Assembly: GCA_036850595.1 (NCBI GenBank)
Contig: CM072155.1
Coordinates: forward strand, 8,620,256 to 8,684,255
DNA from: Rhyacichthys aspro
Taxonomy: Eukaryota; Chordata; Actinopteri; Gobiiformes; Rhyacichthyidae
DNA length: 64,000 nucleotides
Direction: 5' to 3'
Below, piece after piece: positions 60,801 to 64,000 of this stretch. Below the pieces are notes generated by a model. That model saw only the letters and a program-made list of their open reading frames with translations. It searched no databases and was not told the origin of the DNA. Position 1 is the stretch's first letter. Each line of letters opens with the position of its first letter. The position numbers were made by a program, and so were the translations under genes.

Positions 60801-61967
60801 GGTCTAATAGGTGAGCTATATTTGTGACACATGAAATTACAGGGTGTTGTAATAATGCAGACTTTACCATTGCCTCGAAGAACTGTTCAAATAGACTCCC
60901 TTTTGACGTCACGTCCACATGTCAGGAACTTGTTCAGCCTCATTCACGTTGTTCATATTTCATTTTTGCAAACAAAGGTTTTTGGTTTGTAAGCAAGAAG
61001 TTCTGACTATATTACTTTTTTAAAATTATTTTCTTGATGAGCTTGCTTTGAAACTAAAGTTTCTGTAAAAAAATTAATTTAAGAGATTCTCAGTATGATG
61101 AAGAAAAGACTCCAGTCTTTAAAACTATTCAGGTAAGCAGAAAGTTTGTCTTTCAGAATGATAGTTATTTGATTCCTCAAATACGTCTGATAGCCTTCAA
61201 AGATCGTTGCCCTGTACTTACTCTGCATTCTGATCATTTAGCTTTTACCATTAAGAAGTATGTTTGTGTCAAATCGTTCTGGCTCCTTCTAAGTTGAGCA
61301 TTTCTTTTATGGAAACTAAAGCGTAGTTTTGCTGTACCTCAAAGTGCTTTTACTGAAGTTAAGAAAGCGTGAATTATTGATTAATATCAGTGCATTTCTT
61401 AACTCGTATCATATGAAAATCCTCGAAGGCTTGTGACCAGCTGATAACATAACACCATGTCTGTACACTCATATGAATTTAAATATCAGTCAAATAAGAC
61501 CAAATATTTGGTTTGGTACAATGTCACAATTGTTAGTCCTGCTTTACAAAATGCAAAATAGCAACTGTCAAATATAAGTAGCAGAATTTGTTGCTGAACT
61601 TCGCCCTGTTTTGTTTTCAAACTTTAGAAGTATTGTATCAGCTGCAAATTCCAGTGCCATCGTTCAGAATTGCAGTCATTCTCGATTAATGCTTACATTT
61701 GAAGTGCTCACTTATTTTAAATAAAGTACGGGATACAGGAAATTTGTCTGTGTAATGGTTTATTGGGAGTCCTCCTTGTCCTCATCTGTCTTTCCACTTT
61801 GTCCTGTCTGTCTCATGAGTTTTTAACACACCTTCTCTCGTTCCTCTGCTCCAGGCTCTTTGTGTTGGGGATCGGCTTCTTCAGCTTGTTCTTCCTAATG
61901 ACCTCTCTCGGGGGCCAGTTCTCGGGCAAGCGACCCGCTGATTCTCCTTTCACTGTGCAAGCCGAAG
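57831..61967 (+). CDS. mgat5b: Alpha-1,6-mannosylglycoprotein N-acetylglucosaminyltransferase B (5' part; runs off right edge)
   Basis: MGAT5B (GnT-Vb/IX) is a Golgi type II membrane enzyme that adds beta-1,6-GlcNAc branches to O-mannosyl and N-linked glycans, chiefly in brain. Exon 1 (57831..57898) encodes MTATSGELSIMVRRCLLTFK then PF and two bases of an Arg codon, ending at GTAAG. Exon 2 (61855..61967) follows a CCAG acceptor and encodes LFVLGIGFF, LFFLMTSLGGQFS and DSPFT, the signal anchor and start of the stem. The blocks IMVRRCL, LFVLGIGFF and FLMTSLGGQFS are near-identical to human MGAT5B. The catalytic exons lie to the right of the window; none was found in 61968-64000. The 4-kb first intron contains two DNA transposons and an alternative first exon. 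Confidence 0.92.
58297..59012. mobile_element. Long fold-back (palindromic) non-autonomous DNA element
   Basis: The termini are inverted copies: left tactgtgcaaaagctttagg then caggtgtggatataaa, with the complement at 58978-59009. Complementarity of roughly 80 % continues inward for about 330 nt on each arm (ggatctgg-caggtt, aaacatttgga, ccagaccatcaaat and atgatgttggga pair with their complements) around a centre near 58655. It has no coding capacity. This is a snap-back MITE in mgat5b intron 1; borders are good to a few nt. Confidence 0.75.
59411..59431 (+). repeat. (ATT)n microsatellite
   Basis: Seven ATT units in near-perfect tandem within mgat5b intron 1. Confidence 0.75.
59590..60368. 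mobile_element. Terminal-inverted-repeat element (CCGTATTTTCCGG ends)
   Basis: A 779-bp element. It begins CCGTATTTTCCGGACTATA and ends with the exact complement. Both inner flanks repeat the ataagccgc word in opposite orientations. It is bordered by TA on both sides (59588-59589 and 60369-60370), compatible with a TA target duplication. The interior holds degenerate direct repeats of a ttcctcctg-gcactgaaaccac unit (about 59850-60080). No transposase ORF. Confidence 0.8.
61095..61132 (+). CDS. mgat5b: Alternative first coding exon of mgat5b
   Basis: ATG ATG AAG AAA... encodes MMKKRLQSLKLF plus two bases of Arg and ends at AG|GTAAGCAG, the same phase and the same ...LFR junction residues as exon 1. 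An in-frame TAA lies five codons before the first Met, so this is a genuine start rather than an internal exon. Joined to 61855, it would give a shorter cytoplasmic tail ahead of the same transmembrane segment. It probably reflects a second promoter just upstream. Confidence 0.72.
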
Positions 61968-64000
61968 GTAAGCAGCACGCGGTCACACATCAGAAGTTCG
62001 TCTATCATGGACTGTCCCCAGCGCCGGTAATGAACAGGCACAGAGCGTGCTGAGATCTCAGAGGGGCTGTGCTGATTGCTGCCAGCGGGCCGACAGACCA
62101 GCACATCAGGAGCGCGTTTAGGGGTGGACTGTCGCCTTTCTTTCATCTGCACTTCCATTTGATGTCATCTGTGGGCCTGGGTCTTCACAGTTTGACATAG
62201 CATTTTTAAAAAGTTGGTTTGGTCAAACTTGTTTTAATATTTCATATTTTCAGCAATAGTGAATCTAAGTACATTGAGATTACTGTGGCCAATTTTCGTT
62301 TTATTTTTCAGTCTGTCATCTCATATGCACACCACACACCGTATTTTAAACTTCTCCACTCTCTCACTCCCTGTCACTCATTATGTTTACGTGCATAGAT
62401 TAGCTGAACTATGCTCATGGCTTGATTTAAGATAAGATCAGATAGGACTTTACTCATCCCACACTGGGGAAATTCACCTGTTACAGCAGCTCACAGACAG
62501 GTAAAAAAAAATCCTAAAAAGTTCAAAGGTTTGCATTAGAACAACAAAGCAAAACAATTAACAGGGCAAGTAATGAAAAAGAAAATTATGATTTTATTTT
62601 TTATGGAAAAAAGTAGGTACTAAAGACCTATGGTAGCACTGAGGGTGTAACAGTCTGCTATTCAAAGCAGCTCAGGGACATGAACACAACAGCAGCACAT
62701 GAACACAACAAAGTCAGAAAAACCTCGGCACATGAATGCATCATAAGTTATAGTAGACTAACTTTTTCTTTGATATTGTTTCTATCATGGGAGACCAAAA
62801 CAACCAACAAACAAGCTCAGCCAGATGTGGAGTGACGTAAAACTCTACTTGTTTGCCTACAGATGTGTGAGTCCCGCTCTAAACACTGCTCTTTATGTTT
62901 TCCTAATTTCTTCACGTTTGAGGCCTTAGTCCGACCTGAGCACGACTAAGCCAAATACACGCAGCAATAGGTGACTATGAATCATACTGTCCAAGTCTTA
63001 TAGTCCTGCAAAGAGAATTGCTGCCATTCCATTACGATAAAGATGTGAACATTTTCCAGTTTAAAAGTCCATTTAGTTGTCTAATATCTCTACTGGCATG
63101 TAACAAGCATGCAATAAGTATTCATCTTTGTCTTATAGCTCAGGAATGAGCTCGAGGACATGTTGCCAAACCCAAATCTATCTCCTTTGTAACAACTGAG
63201 GCGGTGTCTTTTTTGAAAAATAGCAATTTAAATATGTGTTTATAAATTCACTTATGGCTGAAGATAAAGACATAATTAAAATACCAAAAGTGGTAGAATT
63301 ACATAAACAGAAGTCTTTGAAGAACCAAACTGTCCTTTTATGTTACAGCCAGTGCAGTCTCTTGCTTTTGTCTCATTGTGAGCATTCCTTTTATTTTCTT
63401 GTTTTTCTTGTTTCACGCCATTCACATCATTCCACTCTTCTACTTTGCCTTGAAAAAATGTTTAGTGTGTGCTGCCGTACCAGCTAAGATAGGTTGTCTA
63501 GCCTTTCGGCATGATCAGTTTTAGCTTTGGAGCTGTTGTCTCCCGTTTTTATCAATGCTGGCACAATGCAGACACAAATAGCAGCTGGCAGAGACAGCAA
63601 TTCCTCTATTTGTGGTTGTTTTTCTAAAATATCACACTAATCCTGATTCATTCTTGTTCAAACAAGACAGCAGCAATTATCCTCTACTCCTGTATAATGC
63701 AGTTTGTCTTTGGGCCAGTCAGTCAGCATGGTGTCCTACAAGTATTTGAGAAACTGATTATGACTATGTTTGCTTATTTCAATCCAGCCTCTAATGTTGT
63801 CTCATACTGAGTGTGTCCTGTGAGAAATCTGCAGAAAATGTAGGTAGGTGGAGATATTGTATTGAGGAGCATCAGATGTCATTATAAGAAACCAATGTCA
63901 AGGATCTCATCTCGTTCTGAAGGCAGTATGCAGAGCTGGTGAAGGTACGGACAGGAGAAATAAGCAGGGGAGCTGTCTGATTAATTAACCACTCACAGAC
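61968..64000 (+). other. mgat5b intron 2 (right-edge part)
   Basis: No further mgat5b exon was recognised. A dispersed-repeat fragment is listed separately. Other ORFs are short and lack family signatures. Confidence 0.55.
62436..62490. repeat. Fish dispersed repeat tail (gactttactcatccc... ggggaaattc)
   Basis: The word pair ctttactcatccca and ctggggaaattca resembles the tail seen at the 3' end of many teleost retroposed repeats (ctttattgatccc... ggggaaatt). I cannot name the family or its far border from sequence alone. Confidence 0.4.

Noticed and set aside
1..64000. CRISPR array, bacterial operon or phage system
   Set aside because: Introns, globin, cilia and photoreceptor genes and fish transposons show this is vertebrate DNA; no regularly spaced repeats of CRISPR type were seen.

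Overview
The window is vertebrate nuclear DNA, almost certainly from a teleost, probably a percomorph. The evidence is AT-rich intergenic DNA with compact multi-exon genes and GT-AG introns. There is a Ras-dva-type GTPase (a family reported missing from placental mammals), a fish-type cytoglobin of 179 residues, and Tol2-like and other fold-back DNA elements common in fish. The gene set matches human 17q25 (SPHK1, SNHG16, FBF1, PRCD, CYGB, PRPSAP1, MGAT5B). Long single-frame ORFs are rare, so I rebuilt the genes exon by exon. A full model was accepted only when splice sites and reading phase closed: fbf1 3507 nt, prpsap1 1071 nt, cygb 540 nt, an Ig gene 780 nt, prcd 183 nt.

Layout. 1-8932 (-): 5' part of a sphingosine kinase gene (sphk1-like), running off the left edge. 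9742-10940 (+): a spliced snoRNA host transcript, the apparent SNHG16 counterpart, with three intronic C/D-box snoRNAs. 10960-18051 (-): fbf1, 31 coding exons, tail-to-tail with the snoRNA host. 19604-21617 (-): prcd, a tiny photoreceptor gene. 23029-26616 (-): cytoglobin, cygb2-like. 29043-34701 (+): prpsap1. 38022-38648 (-): single-exon Ras-dva-like GTPase. 38740-52104: long gene-poor interval with a Tol2-like MITE (39014-39646). 52105-53149 (-): unrecognised two-Ig-domain surface protein with eight N-glycosylation sequons and no cytoplasmic tail. 57831-61967 and beyond (+): mgat5b, first coding exon, an alternative first exon and exon 2, running off the right edge. Its first intron carries two DNA transposon copies.

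The genes are not a functional cluster. They are a conserved synteny block of unrelated jobs: lipid kinase, ciliary transition-fibre protein, photoreceptor disc protein, haem protein, nucleotide-synthesis regulator, small GTPase and Golgi glycosyltransferase. The most informative items are those a protein-only annotation would miss: the snoRNA host, prcd with a consensus CRX-type site, the alternative mgat5b start exon, and a decayed copy of an fbf1 exon border beside the snoRNA host promoter.
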